This document shows positions 24,882-31,056 of a stretch of DNA of 36,643 bases, one piece after another (the first letter of the stretch is position 1; each line of letters begins with the position of its first letter). A program made the translations under genes and the position numbers. The DNA is taken from positions 1 through 36,643 of IMG/VR virus record IMGVR_UViG_3300027963_000165, one strand, 5' to 3'. The DNA comes from a virus. Under the pieces are notes generated by a model that saw only the letters and a program-made list of their open reading frames with translations, was not told the DNA's origin and made no database searches.

Positions 24882-25405
24882 TCCTTAACAGCCCCTGTCT
24901 TCTTGCTGATCTTAGCGTCGATGTCATTGCAGTTACCAATGTCCACGGGGGCTGACTGAATCGTAGGCACGCCCGTCTTGCCACTCAAGCGGGCGACAAT
25001 CTCCTCTTTGCTCAGAGAACCATAGTTGTTAACTTGGATGTTAACGTTGGCTCCTTGCGTAGCGTTTAAGCCTGCAATGCGTTGCCGTTTGTCAATGGCT
25101 ACCGCCAGGTTAAACCCAAGCGTTTGCAAGGGTGTGTCGTCTACTGTTTCCAGCATTCGGTCCACAATCTTATCCGCCAAGGTATCCAGTTTGCCTATGA
25201 GTCTTTGATTAAATTCTTCCACGGTAATTCCTACAATACGTTGCAGAACCCTGCGATCATCAACCGTCACATCACCCAGAGAGGGATGCTTCTTCAAGCC
25301 CAATCCTCTCCCGTCCAGCGTAGCCATCGCCACAGAATTGATTAACCTCTGCGGGCTGTAAGTCGCCTTGCCATGCTTGCCATCAACTTTGACTCCTTTA
25401 GCCAT
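24878..25405 (-). CDS. Candidate terminase small subunit
   Basis: A 175-residue protein. It has a basic N-terminus (KGVKVDGKHGKATYSPQRL), a helical middle (EEFNQRLIGKLDTLADKIVD), then LGFNLAVAIDKRQRIAGL, a pattern often seen late in phage small terminases, and a polar C-terminus with LSKEEIVARLSG. The gene lies upstream of the large terminase on the same strand, separated by the plus-strand glycosyltransferase insert, which fits an original small-large terminase pair. The N-terminal DNA-binding domain is not obvious, so the call is tentative. Confidence 0.4.
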   Translation of the reverse strand: MAKGVKVDGKHGKATYSPQRLINSVAMATLDGRGLGLKKHPSLGDVTVDDRRVLQRIVGITVEEFNQRLIGKLDTLADKIVDRMLETVDDTPLQTLGFNLAVAIDKRQRIAGLNATQGANVNIQVNNYGSLSKEEIVARLSGKTGVPTIQSAPVDIGNCNDIDAKISKKTGAVKD

Positions 25406-25410
25406 ACAGC

Positions 25411-26442
25411 TTACGGAGCAAGGCCATTAGCCCATTGCGAAGCTTGTTCCCTGATGCGGGCAATGTACTCATCGGCTGACTCAGGCTTTCTAGGAAACAC
25501 GGTATCCTGCTTCAGGAACTGAGGCAGCACATGGCTGGTGTCCGTGGCGTCTGTCGCCGCCGCGGCTACAGCCTCAACCACAGGCTCACGTTCAGGCGCA
25601 GCTACGACCTCTGCCACAGGCTCCGCCTCCACGCCTTCATTCACATCCATCCGCCTCACCACCATATATTCCGAATCCGTATCATCTGCACTGAGCCAAG
25701 TCCGCTTCACCCATACCCGCTCCCCCCTCACCAGTCCATTCCTCCAGTTCCAGTTAGCCACCTTAGTCCACAGCTCGCCCACACCATCTTTCCCTGGCAA
25801 TCTCAGCTCATTGTATTGCTTGTTACGGCACACCTTACCCACCAACCCTTCTCCTTCTTCTACCCATCTCGACTCACCCCAACTACTAGCATAAGTAGCT
25901 TTTTCCGCCACTATATCTGCTTGACCAAACTGCCTATTCCCCTCCAACTCCCCGTCAGGGGAGTGAAGCTCTTGTGCCGTCTCTTGTGCCGCACAATTAC
26001 CACCACTGGCAGCTGCCAAGCCTGCCTCTTCTGCCAAGGCTATAGCTCCTGCTACTTCCCTAATAGCCGCTACTCCCAACGTCAGCTTTCCTCCTGACTG
26101 CAAAATTCGTACCTCTTGGGTGGATTTATAGTTATAATTATCCCCGCTGGCAGGCTGACCCCCCTCCCCCCCATCCGGCTGGTCCGTGACTCCGGTATCG
26201 GAGCAGTCAATACGTGTATCCACCTGAGGGTTACTAGCGAGCAGTGCCTGCAGGTATCCGGCTAAGTGATACTGATCCGCATAAGCGTGGGCGTCACGGG
26301 CGCGTCCGCTCTTTACTAGTGTGCTTAGCCAGCTTTCCCGGCCCGCTACACGCTTGCGGCTAGGACGGCCTAAACGTCGCTTGCGAACGGCAGGCGAGGA
26401 AACGGTAGCAACGGAGGAGGAGGAGACGGAGGAGGAAATCAT
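25411..26442 (-). CDS. Hypothetical protein with AT-hook-like N-terminus
   Basis: A 343-residue protein, first gene of the minus-strand block. The N-terminal SSSVSSSS stretch is written by a GGA/TCC microsatellite, followed by RKRRLGRPSRKR, an AT-hook-like basic motif. Residues about 35-75 are helical, the centre is low-complexity Gly/Ala/Glu, and about 195-270 is more ordered (KVANWNWRNGLVRGERVWVK, EYMVVRRMDV). Two Glu/Val/Ala-rich repeats (AEPVAEVVAAPEREPVVEAV) precede the helical end. It may bind DNA in packaging or regulation, but no family is recognised. It starts from a divergent control region. Confidence 0.6.
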   Translation of the reverse strand: MISSSVSSSSVATVSSPAVRKRRLGRPSRKRVAGRESWLSTLVKSGRARDAHAYADQYHLAGYLQALLASNPQVDTRIDCSDTGVTDQPDGGEGGQPASGDNYNYKSTQEVRILQSGGKLTLGVAAIREVAGAIALAEEAGLAAASGGNCAAQETAQELHSPDGELEGNRQFGQADIVAEKATYASSWGESRWVEEGEGLVGKVCRNKQYNELRLPGKDGVGELWTKVANWNWRNGLVRGERVWVKRTWLSADDTDSEYMVVRRMDVNEGVEAEPVAEVVAAPEREPVVEAVAAAATDATDTSHVLPQFLKQDTVFPRKPESADEYIARIREQASQWANGLAP

Positions 26443-26462
26443 AGAATAGGACGAATTGCGAA

Positions 26463-26506
26463 TGCTTAGACGATAAGCAAGTCATAAGTGATAAGTGATG
26501 CTTATA
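26463..26506. promoter_or_regulatory. Divergent control region with dyads and direct repeats
   Basis: The 195-bp gap between the divergent gene blocks contains TGCTTA-N5-TAAGCA (26463-26479). Two tandem ATAAGTG copies follow (26484-26497), then GCTTAT pairing with the ATAAGC at 26473-26478. The cluster looks like an operator region for the switch between the plus and minus transcripts. Promoter hexamers are not clear. The rest of the gap shows nothing I can name. Confidence 0.45.
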
Positions 26507-26637
26507 GGGGTATTAGGAGAACTACTTGCGTGCTGGCATGGGGAAAAGAAGTTGCAAGGATGGGAAGAGAGAGTCAGGGTGTGAGCAGTCAGGGCGCGTT
26601 TGCCTTGGCATCCTACCCGTAAATAAACCAGTTATCT

Positions 26638-26838
26638 ATGTACCTCCTGCAAATATTAGAAGACGCTCGCCGACGCAATGCGGCGGAACAGTATTACATT
26701 TATACCCAGAGCGAAGAAGGCAAAGCTGCCGCCTTGGAGTTGGATCGCTTGCGGGCGGAGTGTGATGCGGCAGAAGCGGATTACGTTGCGCTTTGTGCGC
26801 GGTATGACGCGGAGCGGGCGGCGGAGGTGGTCGCATGA
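26638..26838 (+). CDS. Small helical protein opening the plus-strand block
   Basis: A 66-residue, charged and almost wholly helical protein (LLQILEDARRRNAAEQYYIY, LELDRLRAECDAAEADYVAL), suggestive of a coiled coil. It is the first plus-strand gene after the divergent region. AACCAG (26626-26631) lies 6 bp before the ATG; there is no Shine-Dalgarno sequence. Its stop overlaps the start of the next small gene (ATGA). Function unknown. Confidence 0.6.
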   Translation: MYLLQILEDARRRNAAEQYYIYTQSEEGKAAALELDRLRAECDAAEADYVALCARYDAERAAEVVA

Positions 26839-26930
26839 ACCTTACACCTCAGGATCGCGACGACATCCTAGGGGGAACCGTGTTTCTCCTATTGCTAGCT
26901 GCCTGCCTATTCCTTTCCGCTTTCCTTTAA
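26835..26930 (+). CDS. 31-residue single-pass membrane peptide
   Basis: It starts at ATG 26835, overlapping the previous stop by 4 bp. The first ten residues are polar and acidic; residues 13-31 are wholly hydrophobic (GTVFLLLLAACLFLSAFL) and end at the stop. The overlap and clean membrane segment support translation. It could modulate a membrane target, but nothing more can be said from sequence. Confidence 0.5.
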   Translation: MNLTPQDRDDILGGTVFLLLLAACLFLSAFL

Positions 26931-26971
26931 TGGGGGAGCGAAACCAACCAGTACAACCAACCAGTAAAAAA

Positions 26972-27604
26972 ATGATTACTCAAACTCAGTTGCTCGACGC
27001 TGTGGGCGGATTCTCCGCTCCCTCTAAAATGCCATGCCACGGCTATTCGATCCCCGCTCGGCATTGCAAAACCGGACGGAAGATGCGAAAGGTTTCCAAT
27101 TCCATCTGCTCTATCTGCTATGCGTTGAAAGGGCGATACGCGTTTCCCAACGTGCAGAATGCACTGGAACGGCGTTTTAAGACAATACGGGGCCGCAAGT
27201 GGGTGGCCGACATGGTGGCCGCCATTAATGCAGTTGAAAAGAGCGGATATTTCCGCTGGCATGACAGTGGAGACCTGCAGAGCGTGGCACATTTCGGGAA
27301 GATTTGCGAAATCGCACGGTTGACGCCTAACGTGCGCCATTGGTTGCCAACTCGCGAGTATGGCATGGTGCGCGAGTTTATTGAAAAGGGTGGCGTGGTA
27401 CCTGGTAACCTTACGGTGCGCTTTTCGGCTTTGATGGTAGACGGTGCGGCCCCCGAGACGCTCGCGAGACGGTGCGGGGTGCAAGTTAGCGGAGCGTGCG
27501 AAACAGCGTTTTCCTGCCCCGCCTCGCGTCAAGGGAACGTTTGCGGCTCATGTCGGGCCTGTTGGAATCGCGAGACGTTCAATGTAACCTATAAAACCCA
27601 CTGA
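26972..27604 (+). CDS. GP88-like phage protein
   Basis: A 211-residue protein from ATG 26972; an in-frame ATG at 26930 overlapping the previous stop (TAATG) would add 14 residues. Cys-rich features match the phage gene product 88 family: SICSICYALKGRYAFPNVQ (about 45-63), the central RWHDSGDLQSVAHFGKICEI and WLPTREYG, and the C-terminal CPASRQGNVCGSCRACW. Cys pairs suggest a metal or Fe-S site. The biochemical role of GP88 proteins is not known to me. Just before 26972 the sequence AACCAACCAGTA occurs twice. Confidence 0.75.
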   Translation: MITQTQLLDAVGGFSAPSKMPCHGYSIPARHCKTGRKMRKVSNSICSICYALKGRYAFPNVQNALERRFKTIRGRKWVADMVAAINAVEKSGYFRWHDSGDLQSVAHFGKICEIARLTPNVRHWLPTREYGMVREFIEKGGVVPGNLTVRFSALMVDGAAPETLARRCGVQVSGACETAFSCPASRQGNVCGSCRACWNRETFNVTYKTH

Positions 27605-27605
27605 C

Positions 27606-27755
27606 ATGAAACCTTGGAAAATTAATGCTGCTCTTTTGGTCATTGAAGCAAGCGATCTTTACTTCATTGAAACGCACAATCGGTGGTTTCCGGTTCCGAA
27701 ACACTGGATCGGCGATTTCGTTTCATCACACTCCTATTTGATCAAATCACGCTGA
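27606..27755 (+). CDS. Small protein ahead of a terminator
   Basis: A 49-residue protein, starting 1 bp after the GP88-like stop. It is aromatic-rich and mixed (INAALLVIEASDLYFIETHN, RWFPVPKHWIGDFVSSH) with no clear membrane segment. It is the last gene of its transcript: a strong terminator follows 15 bp after the stop. Function unknown; the support is its spacing and protein-like composition. Confidence 0.5.
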   Translation: MKPWKINAALLVIEASDLYFIETHNRWFPVPKHWIGDFVSSHSYLIKSR

Positions 27756-27769
27756 ACCAATCCAAGCCA

Positions 27770-27800
27770 AGCCGCGCACACTCTGCGCGGCTTTTTCTTT
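27770..27800 (+). terminator. Rho-independent terminator of the first plus-strand operon
   Basis: A perfect 9-bp stem AGCCGCGCA/TGCGCGGCT (27770-27778 with 27784-27792) with a 5-base loop is followed by TTTTCTTT. It ends the 26638-27755 transcript. Confidence 0.9.
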
Positions 27801-27904
27801 GCCCGTTCCCCGTCCGTCCTTGCCCGTTTTCGGCTAGTCCGTACGCACGCCCATGCATTCGCCTAGGCTGGCCAGCGGCGGGCCAAGGATTGGCTGCGTT
27901 TGAC

Positions 27905-27942
27905 GTAACGTCGCACGTTACGGATGTAACGCCTGACGTTAC
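27905..27942. promoter_or_regulatory. Two tandem 17-bp dyads, helically phased
   Basis: Four half-sites alternate: GTAACG 27905, CGTTAC 27916, GTAACG 27926 and CGTTAC 27937, at 11, 10 and 11 bp spacing. They make two dyads, GTAACGTCGCACGTTAC and GTAACGCCTGACGTTAC, 21 bp apart, on one face of the helix. They lie between a terminator and the 13-bp repeat array, so an operator or an origin-binding site is likely. An alternative is a remnant of a lost gene encoding a DVT-rich linker. Confidence 0.6.
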
Positions 27943-27953
27943 ATGACCACCCA

Positions 27954-28133
27954 ATTTGACCCATAGATTTGATCCAGCAATTTGACCCAGCAATTCGACC
28001 AGTGAATTTGATCCGTGAATTCAACTAGCAATTTGACGGACAGATTTGACCCAGCAATTTGACCCATGAATTTGACCAACGATTTTGACCCAAGATTTTG
28101 ACCCAGCATTTGACCCAGCAATTTGACCCAGTA
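27954..28133. repeat. Array of fourteen 13-bp degenerate tandem repeats
   Basis: Consensus ATTTGACCCAGCA. Units begin at 27954, 27967, 27980, 27993, 28006, 28019, 28031, 28044, 28057, 28070, 28082, 28095, 28108 and 28121, i.e. 13-bp steps with two of 12. Three units are exact. There are no spacers, so it is not CRISPR. It may be an iteron-type origin or protein-binding array, or an expansion of the leader motif found before nearby genes. No gene is convincing here. Confidence 0.85.
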
Positions 28134-28146
28134 GATCAGCTACTGG
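28128..28146. promoter_or_regulatory. Hairpin at the right end of the repeat array
   Basis: CCAGTAG and CTACTGG form a perfect 7-bp stem with the 5-base loop ATCAG, using the last repeat unit as its left arm. No T-run follows, so it is not a terminator. The remaining bases to 28238 form the leader of the next operon. Confidence 0.45.
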
Positions 28147-28238
28147 ATAAGGGTCATGCAACATTTTATCTTGTGTTATCGTCCTGCCTCTCACAACCTC
28201 CCTTCCTCGTCAGTCAACTCAACCCGTAAATTCAGCCC

Positions 28239-28532
28239 ATGAAAATCAACATTGATAGCGTAAAGTCCCTCGCCATCCAAACCGAATATCGGCACGCGCA
28301 TTGCCGCCACGCCGAATATCTCGGCTCTTTCCGCCACCCGCAGCATCTCCAAAGTGCGGATTGGACTCTGCACCTTTATGAGATTTGTGGTGCATTGGTT
28401 TTTGCCACGAATGGCGACCCAGTGTGGAAAGAGTACAACCATCAGGTGTTCGATCAGCTTTTGGAAATCTACGGCATCGATTTGCCAGCCATTCTCACCG
28501 AAGTTAATTCAACCCACAAATCCCATGATTAA
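28239..28532 (+). CDS. Hypothetical small accessory protein
   Basis: A 97-residue protein, first gene after the repeat array. It has mixed strand and helix (WTLHLYEICGALVFATNGD, WKEYNHQVFDQLLEIYGIDL) and several His and Cys residues (YRHAHCRHAEYLG) that could bind a metal. The start context ATTCAGCCCATGA resembles a repeat unit and has no Shine-Dalgarno sequence. Its end overlaps the next gene by 8 bp. Not recognised. Confidence 0.55.
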   Translation: MKINIDSVKSLAIQTEYRHAHCRHAEYLGSFRHPQHLQSADWTLHLYEICGALVFATNGDPVWKEYNHQVFDQLLEIYGIDLPAILTEVNSTHKSHD

Positions 28533-28782
28533 AAAAGAATCCACCATTGACCAAGGCACCGCAGCCCTCGCTGCGTATCGTCGGTTCGCAACGCATACCC
28601 ACTCCGCCAAAAAGACCGCAGCTTACGACGCTGCCGTAGCTTCCGCCGCAATTGCCATTTCCGCTCTTAAAGGTTTGTCGGCGTGCGTGGACGGAATGGA
28701 TCAGCTCAGTCTTGATGAAGATTTTGAGGCTGCACAGACTCAAGCCCGCGCAGTGATTGCGCGGGTGGGAGGTGTCAAATGA
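28525..28782 (+). CDS. Hypothetical small helical protein
   Basis: An 85-residue protein starting at ATG 28525 within the end of the previous gene. It is Ala-rich and helical (GTAALAAYRRFATHTHSAKK, DAAVASAAIAISALKGLSA), with an acidic Asp/Glu stretch before the C-terminal helix. The start context AAATCCCATGA is Shine-Dalgarno-free. It is chained to the next gene by ATGA. Function unknown. Confidence 0.55.
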   Translation: MIKKESTIDQGTAALAAYRRFATHTHSAKKTAAYDAAVASAAIAISALKGLSACVDGMDQLSLDEDFEAAQTQARAVIARVGGVK

Positions 28783-28994
28783 GCACTCGAAACCACGCCG
28801 AGCGCGAGGCCGCACAGGCCCGCGACGAGCAACGCAAAGCAGCCTACAGCCGCTTCGCTCCGTTATCGGCAGAACTTGCCGCAATCTATGACAGCCGCCG
28901 CCTCACCGAGGAGGACGTTGACCACCTCGCGGAGCTTTATTCGGAGGGCCGCACCTACAACCGCAACGCCAGTCTCCGTTCCACCCATGAATAA
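28779..28994 (+). CDS. Hypothetical small charged protein
   Basis: A 71-residue protein, start coupled to the previous stop (ATGA 28779-28782). The N-terminal half is a highly charged helix (HAEREAAQARDEQRKAAYSR) and the second half has EEDVDHLAELYSEGRTYN, a possible second helix. It overlaps the next gene by 8 bp. Nothing specific is recognised; the gene-chain context is the main support. Confidence 0.5.
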   Translation: MSTRNHAEREAAQARDEQRKAAYSRFAPLSAELAAIYDSRRLTEEDVDHLAELYSEGRTYNRNASLRSTHE

Positions 28995-29202
28995 ACGTAT
29001 CACCCGACAAGATATCGAAGCGTGCGTTTGGAGCCGATCCAGCGTGCGTTGCGCCATCGCCTACCGTGCTGCCTTAGGTTTCATCAAAAATTCAGGGGCC
29101 GACATCTATTCCCAGAAAGCAATACGCACCATGATGAGGTATCACGCCAAGGGCGCCATTCGCGAGGCCCGTATGTTCACTCCCCATAACTTCACACCAT
29201 GA
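28987..29202 (+). CDS. Hypothetical basic small protein
   Basis: A 71-residue basic protein from ATG 28987, with context CCACCCATGA. ITRQDIEACVWSRSSVRCAI and KAIRTMMRYHAKGAIREARM suggest two helices and possible nucleic-acid binding. It overlaps the previous gene by 8 bp and the next by 4 bp (ATGA). Function unknown. Confidence 0.5.
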   Translation: MNKRITRQDIEACVWSRSSVRCAIAYRAALGFIKNSGADIYSQKAIRTMMRYHAKGAIREARMFTPHNFTP

Positions 29203-29342
29203 AACACATCTGCCCAGAGTGCGGACAATCGCACGGAAACCATCACGCCAATTGCCCCGAGATCCCCGAGATTCAGCAAGACGACATCGAGATCACCACG
29301 GAAGCGGAGGACAGTTTTAACCAAATGGATTTGATCGCCTGA
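29199..29342 (+). CDS. Small zinc-knuckle-like protein
   Basis: A 47-residue protein coupled by ATGA. The N-terminus CPECGQSHGNHHANCPE has two Cys-x2-Cys-type ligands plus His and a third Cys, fitting a small zinc-binding unit. The rest is acidic (IQQDDIEITTEAEDSFNQ). Its last codons and stop fall in two degenerate copies of the 13-bp repeat (from 29330). It may be a regulatory adaptor; unproven. Confidence 0.5.
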   Translation: MKHICPECGQSHGNHHANCPEIPEIQQDDIEITTEAEDSFNQMDLIA

Positions 29343-29355
29343 TTGACCTACCTCC

Positions 29356-29379
29356 TAACCACCCTTAACGGGGTGGTTA
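29356..29379 (+). promoter_or_regulatory. Stable hairpin in the intercistronic gap
   Basis: TAACCACCC and GGGTGGTTA make a perfect 9-bp stem with a 6-base loop, 48 bp before the next start codon. No T-run follows on either strand, so it is more likely an mRNA stability or processing element than a terminator. Confidence 0.5.
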
Positions 29380-29426
29380 CAGGGTGCGCCAACGGCGAAC
29401 CATTAACACAGCCAGTAAATCCAGCC

Positions 29427-29717
29427 ATGAATCACCCAGCCATGAATATAAATAAATTAGACGATCAAAATTGGTGGCAAGCCCAAGCTCAACGTGCAAT
29501 TGCCGCAGGCGAACATATCGCCGTGGCATGGCGCATCGAGCACGACGAGGTTTCGGACGGTTGTATGCCAGCGGGTTGGTACGCTGTCGGCGTGGATTGT
29601 CGGGATCTGCCGATTGATTGGCCCTTTAGCCTGTGTTTCGGGCCTTTTGACACAAAAGTTGAGGCGCAGTCAGCGGCTCAACACGCTGATTCCGAGCTAA
29701 GGAAGGCAGTGCCATGA
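29427..29717 (+). CDS. Hypothetical protein
   Basis: A 96-residue protein from ATG 29427; a second in-frame ATG at 29442 is equally possible, and both sit in CCAGCCATGA contexts. It has a Trp-rich N-terminus (LDDQNWWQAQAQRAIAAGEH) and a strand-rich middle (MPAGWYAVGVDCRDLPIDWP), then a C-terminal helix. A CCAGTAA leader motif lies upstream. It is coupled to the next gene by ATGA. No family is recognised. Confidence 0.55.
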   Translation: MNHPAMNINKLDDQNWWQAQAQRAIAAGEHIAVAWRIEHDEVSDGCMPAGWYAVGVDCRDLPIDWPFSLCFGPFDTKVEAQSAAQHADSELRKAVP

Positions 29718-29863
29718 CCAACCAAGCCTTGCAGCGGCTCCAGCGAGCCGCATGGAGCACACCCAAGGGCAAATGCTTGGTGTCCGCTGCCGACTTGTCC
29801 GCCCTAATCTACGCTTGGGCCAAACTGCAGGAGAGGCGTGAAGCCTCCAAATCCAAACCATGA
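29714..29863 (+). CDS. Small hypothetical protein before the methyltransferase
   Basis: A 49-residue, basic, mostly helical protein (NQALQRLQRAAWSTPKGKC, SAADLSALIYAWAKLQERRE). Its start overlaps the previous stop and its stop overlaps the methyltransferase start, both as ATGA, so it sits inside a coupled chain. The Lys/Arg-rich C-terminus suggests nucleic-acid contact. Unknown function. Confidence 0.6.
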   Translation: MTNQALQRLQRAAWSTPKGKCLVSAADLSALIYAWAKLQERREASKSKP

Positions 29864-30453
29864 AAATTCTTGTCGCCTGCGAATATTCTGGGGCCGTCAG
29901 GGATGCATTCGCCCGATTAGGGCACGACGCATGGTCTTGCGACCTGATGCCCTCAGAATCGCAAGGAAACCACCTTGCAGGCGATGTCAGGCCACTGCTC
30001 GGAGAGCAATGGGCATGGGATCTAATCATTGCTTTCCCTCCTTGCACCTATCTGTGCAGTTCTGGGATGCATTGGACAGTGCGGGGGCTGCGGGATCCCC
30101 AGCTAACCGAGGATGCGCTTGACCTAGTGCGGACGCTCATGGATGCCGATTGCCCACGCATCGCCCTTGAAAATCCGATCGGTTGCATCTCCAGCAGGAT
30201 CCGCAAGCCTGACCAAATCATTCACCCTTGGCAATTCGGCCACCCAGAATCTAAAACCACCTGCTTATGGCTAAAAAACCTCCCGCCACTCATCCCCACC
30301 AACGTCCTGACCAAGCCAGAGAGCGGACGCTGGGAGAATCAGACACCCAGCGGCCAAAACAAGCTCGGGCCAAGCAAGGACAGGTGGAAGATCCGGTCAA
30401 AGACTTACCAAGGCATCGCTGATGCTATGGCTGCACAATGGGGCCAGATTTGA
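29860..30453 (+). CDS. Small cytosine DNA methyltransferase-like protein
   Basis: A 197-residue protein. The SAM-binding start KILVACEYSGAVRDAF and the acidic GHDAWSCDL, then WDLIIAFPPCTYLC with Pro-Cys (Cys62) and ALENPIG (Glu104-Asn105-Pro106), follow the order of C5-cytosine methylase motifs I, IV and VI. It is much shorter than full enzymes and lacks a clear target-recognition domain, as is common in phage versions. It may protect phage DNA from host nucleases. Its stop TGA (30451-30453) is supplied by the first unit of the second 13-bp repeat array. Confidence 0.7.
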   Translation: MKILVACEYSGAVRDAFARLGHDAWSCDLMPSESQGNHLAGDVRPLLGEQWAWDLIIAFPPCTYLCSSGMHWTVRGLRDPQLTEDALDLVRTLMDADCPRIALENPIGCISSRIRKPDQIIHPWQFGHPESKTTCLWLKNLPPLIPTNVLTKPESGRWENQTPSGQNKLGPSKDRWKIRSKTYQGIADAMAAQWGQI

Positions 30454-30524
30454 CCCAGTAATTTGACCCAGTAATTTGACTCAGCAATTCAACCAGGGAA
30501 TTTGACCAGCAATTTGGCTGGCAG
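30448..30524. repeat. Second array of 13-bp repeats (six units)
   Basis: Units start at 30448, 30461, 30474, 30487, 30500 and 30512, matching the ATTTGACCCAGTA form of the array at 27954-28133. A degenerate seventh unit follows at 30525. The array starts inside the end of the methyltransferase gene and fills the gap to the convergent DUF6321-like gene. Confidence 0.85.
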
Positions 30525-30536
30525 ATTCCCTTTTTC
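30506..30536 (+). terminator. Weak terminator-like hairpin after the methyltransferase
   Basis: CCAGC/GCTGG (30506-30510 with 30517-30521) is followed nine bases later by TTTTT. The short stem and gap make it a weak candidate, but the place, between convergent genes, is right. Confidence 0.35.
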
Positions 30537-30546
30537 ATTTTTGCCT

Positions 30547-30801
30547 TCAGCAATTCCAAGCTTTTCGGCTCCAATAATTTGGACTAAAGATGTTATCCTT
30601 GCCCGTTATTCCACCTGACCGAGCACAGTAGCTTTTCTTTCGTGCTGGCTGATCTTTCTTGATGGACATCTGAGGATCCCCGAAACGGACGATCTTCGTC
30701 TTGCCACCTTTCTTCACAAGGACAGCCGACTTCTTCCGTCCGCCAGGCGTCCGCTTCACCTTGCCGTACCCGCTGAACGTCTCTCCACGGTGCGTAATCA
30801 T
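30547..30801 (-). CDS. DUF6321-like phage protein
   Basis: An 84-residue basic protein. The order HRGETFSGYGKVKRTPGGRK, SAVLVKKGGKTKIVRFGDP, MSIKKDQPARKKSYCARSG and a final NYWSRKAWNC matches a small phage family I know as DUF6321, with Cys residues that may bind metal. Function unknown, but it is widespread in phages. It is the second gene of a two-gene minus-strand operon lying against the surrounding plus-strand genes. Its ATG overlaps the upstream stop by 4 bp. Confidence 0.7.
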   Translation of the reverse strand: MITHRGETFSGYGKVKRTPGGRKKSAVLVKKGGKTKIVRFGDPQMSIKKDQPARKKSYCARSGGITGKDNIFSPNYWSRKAWNC

Positions 30802-31028
30802 TTGAGCTTCTTCTGAGCCTTATGTTCCCGCTTGTCAATCATCCTCCATCTGACCACCTGTCTCCAGTCTCCGGATACCTCATCCCTGACTTCCGTCTTC
30901 CCCCCTGCTAGTTCAACTTCCACTGGCAGGTGAGCAGCGTGCGGCAGGATCCAGTCCGCTTTATTCCATTGGTTAAGTTTCATTCGTAGGTGTTCGTGCG
31001 ATTTGGCTCGGGCACGGTTGGATGGCAT
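30798..31028 (-). CDS. Small basic protein, first gene of the internal minus-strand operon
   Basis: A 76-residue, very basic protein (KSHEHLRMKLNQWNKADW, VELAGGKTEVRDEVSGDWRQ). Its start codon and Shine-Dalgarno-like AGGGG lie inside a strong hairpin (31027-31056), which could control translation. It is coupled to the DUF6321-like gene by a 4-bp overlap. Function unknown; nucleic-acid binding is possible. Confidence 0.6.
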   Translation of the reverse strand: MPSNRARAKSHEHLRMKLNQWNKADWILPHAAHLPVEVELAGGKTEVRDEVSGDWRQVVRWRMIDKREHKAQKKLK

Positions 31029-31056
31029 AGCTCACCCCTGCTAGGGGGCGAGCTAT
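31027..31056 (-). promoter_or_regulatory. Start-codon hairpin of the minus-strand operon
   Basis: Outer stem ATAGCTC/GAGCTAT (31027-31033 with 31050-31056) and inner stem CCCCT/AGGGG with loop GCT. In the minus-strand mRNA it encloses the AGGGG ribosome-binding-like element and touches the ATG. It may block translation unless opened, or be a DNA dyad bound by a regulator. Confidence 0.6.

Noticed and set aside
25531-26097. His/Pro/Ser-rich plus-strand frames opposite the 343-residue gene
   Set aside because: Composition is that of an antisense shadow of a Gly/Glu/Val-rich gene, with no start signals.
27939-28121. Minus-strand 60-codon frame through the 13-bp repeats
   Set aside because: It consists only of translated repeats, and the 13-bp unit shifts frame each copy, so selection for coding is unlikely.
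27954-28133. CRISPR array
   Set aside because: Units are only 13 bp, adjoin without spacers and are degenerate; no cas genes are present.
29356-29379. Transcription terminator
   Set aside because: The stem is strong, but neither strand has a T-run after it.
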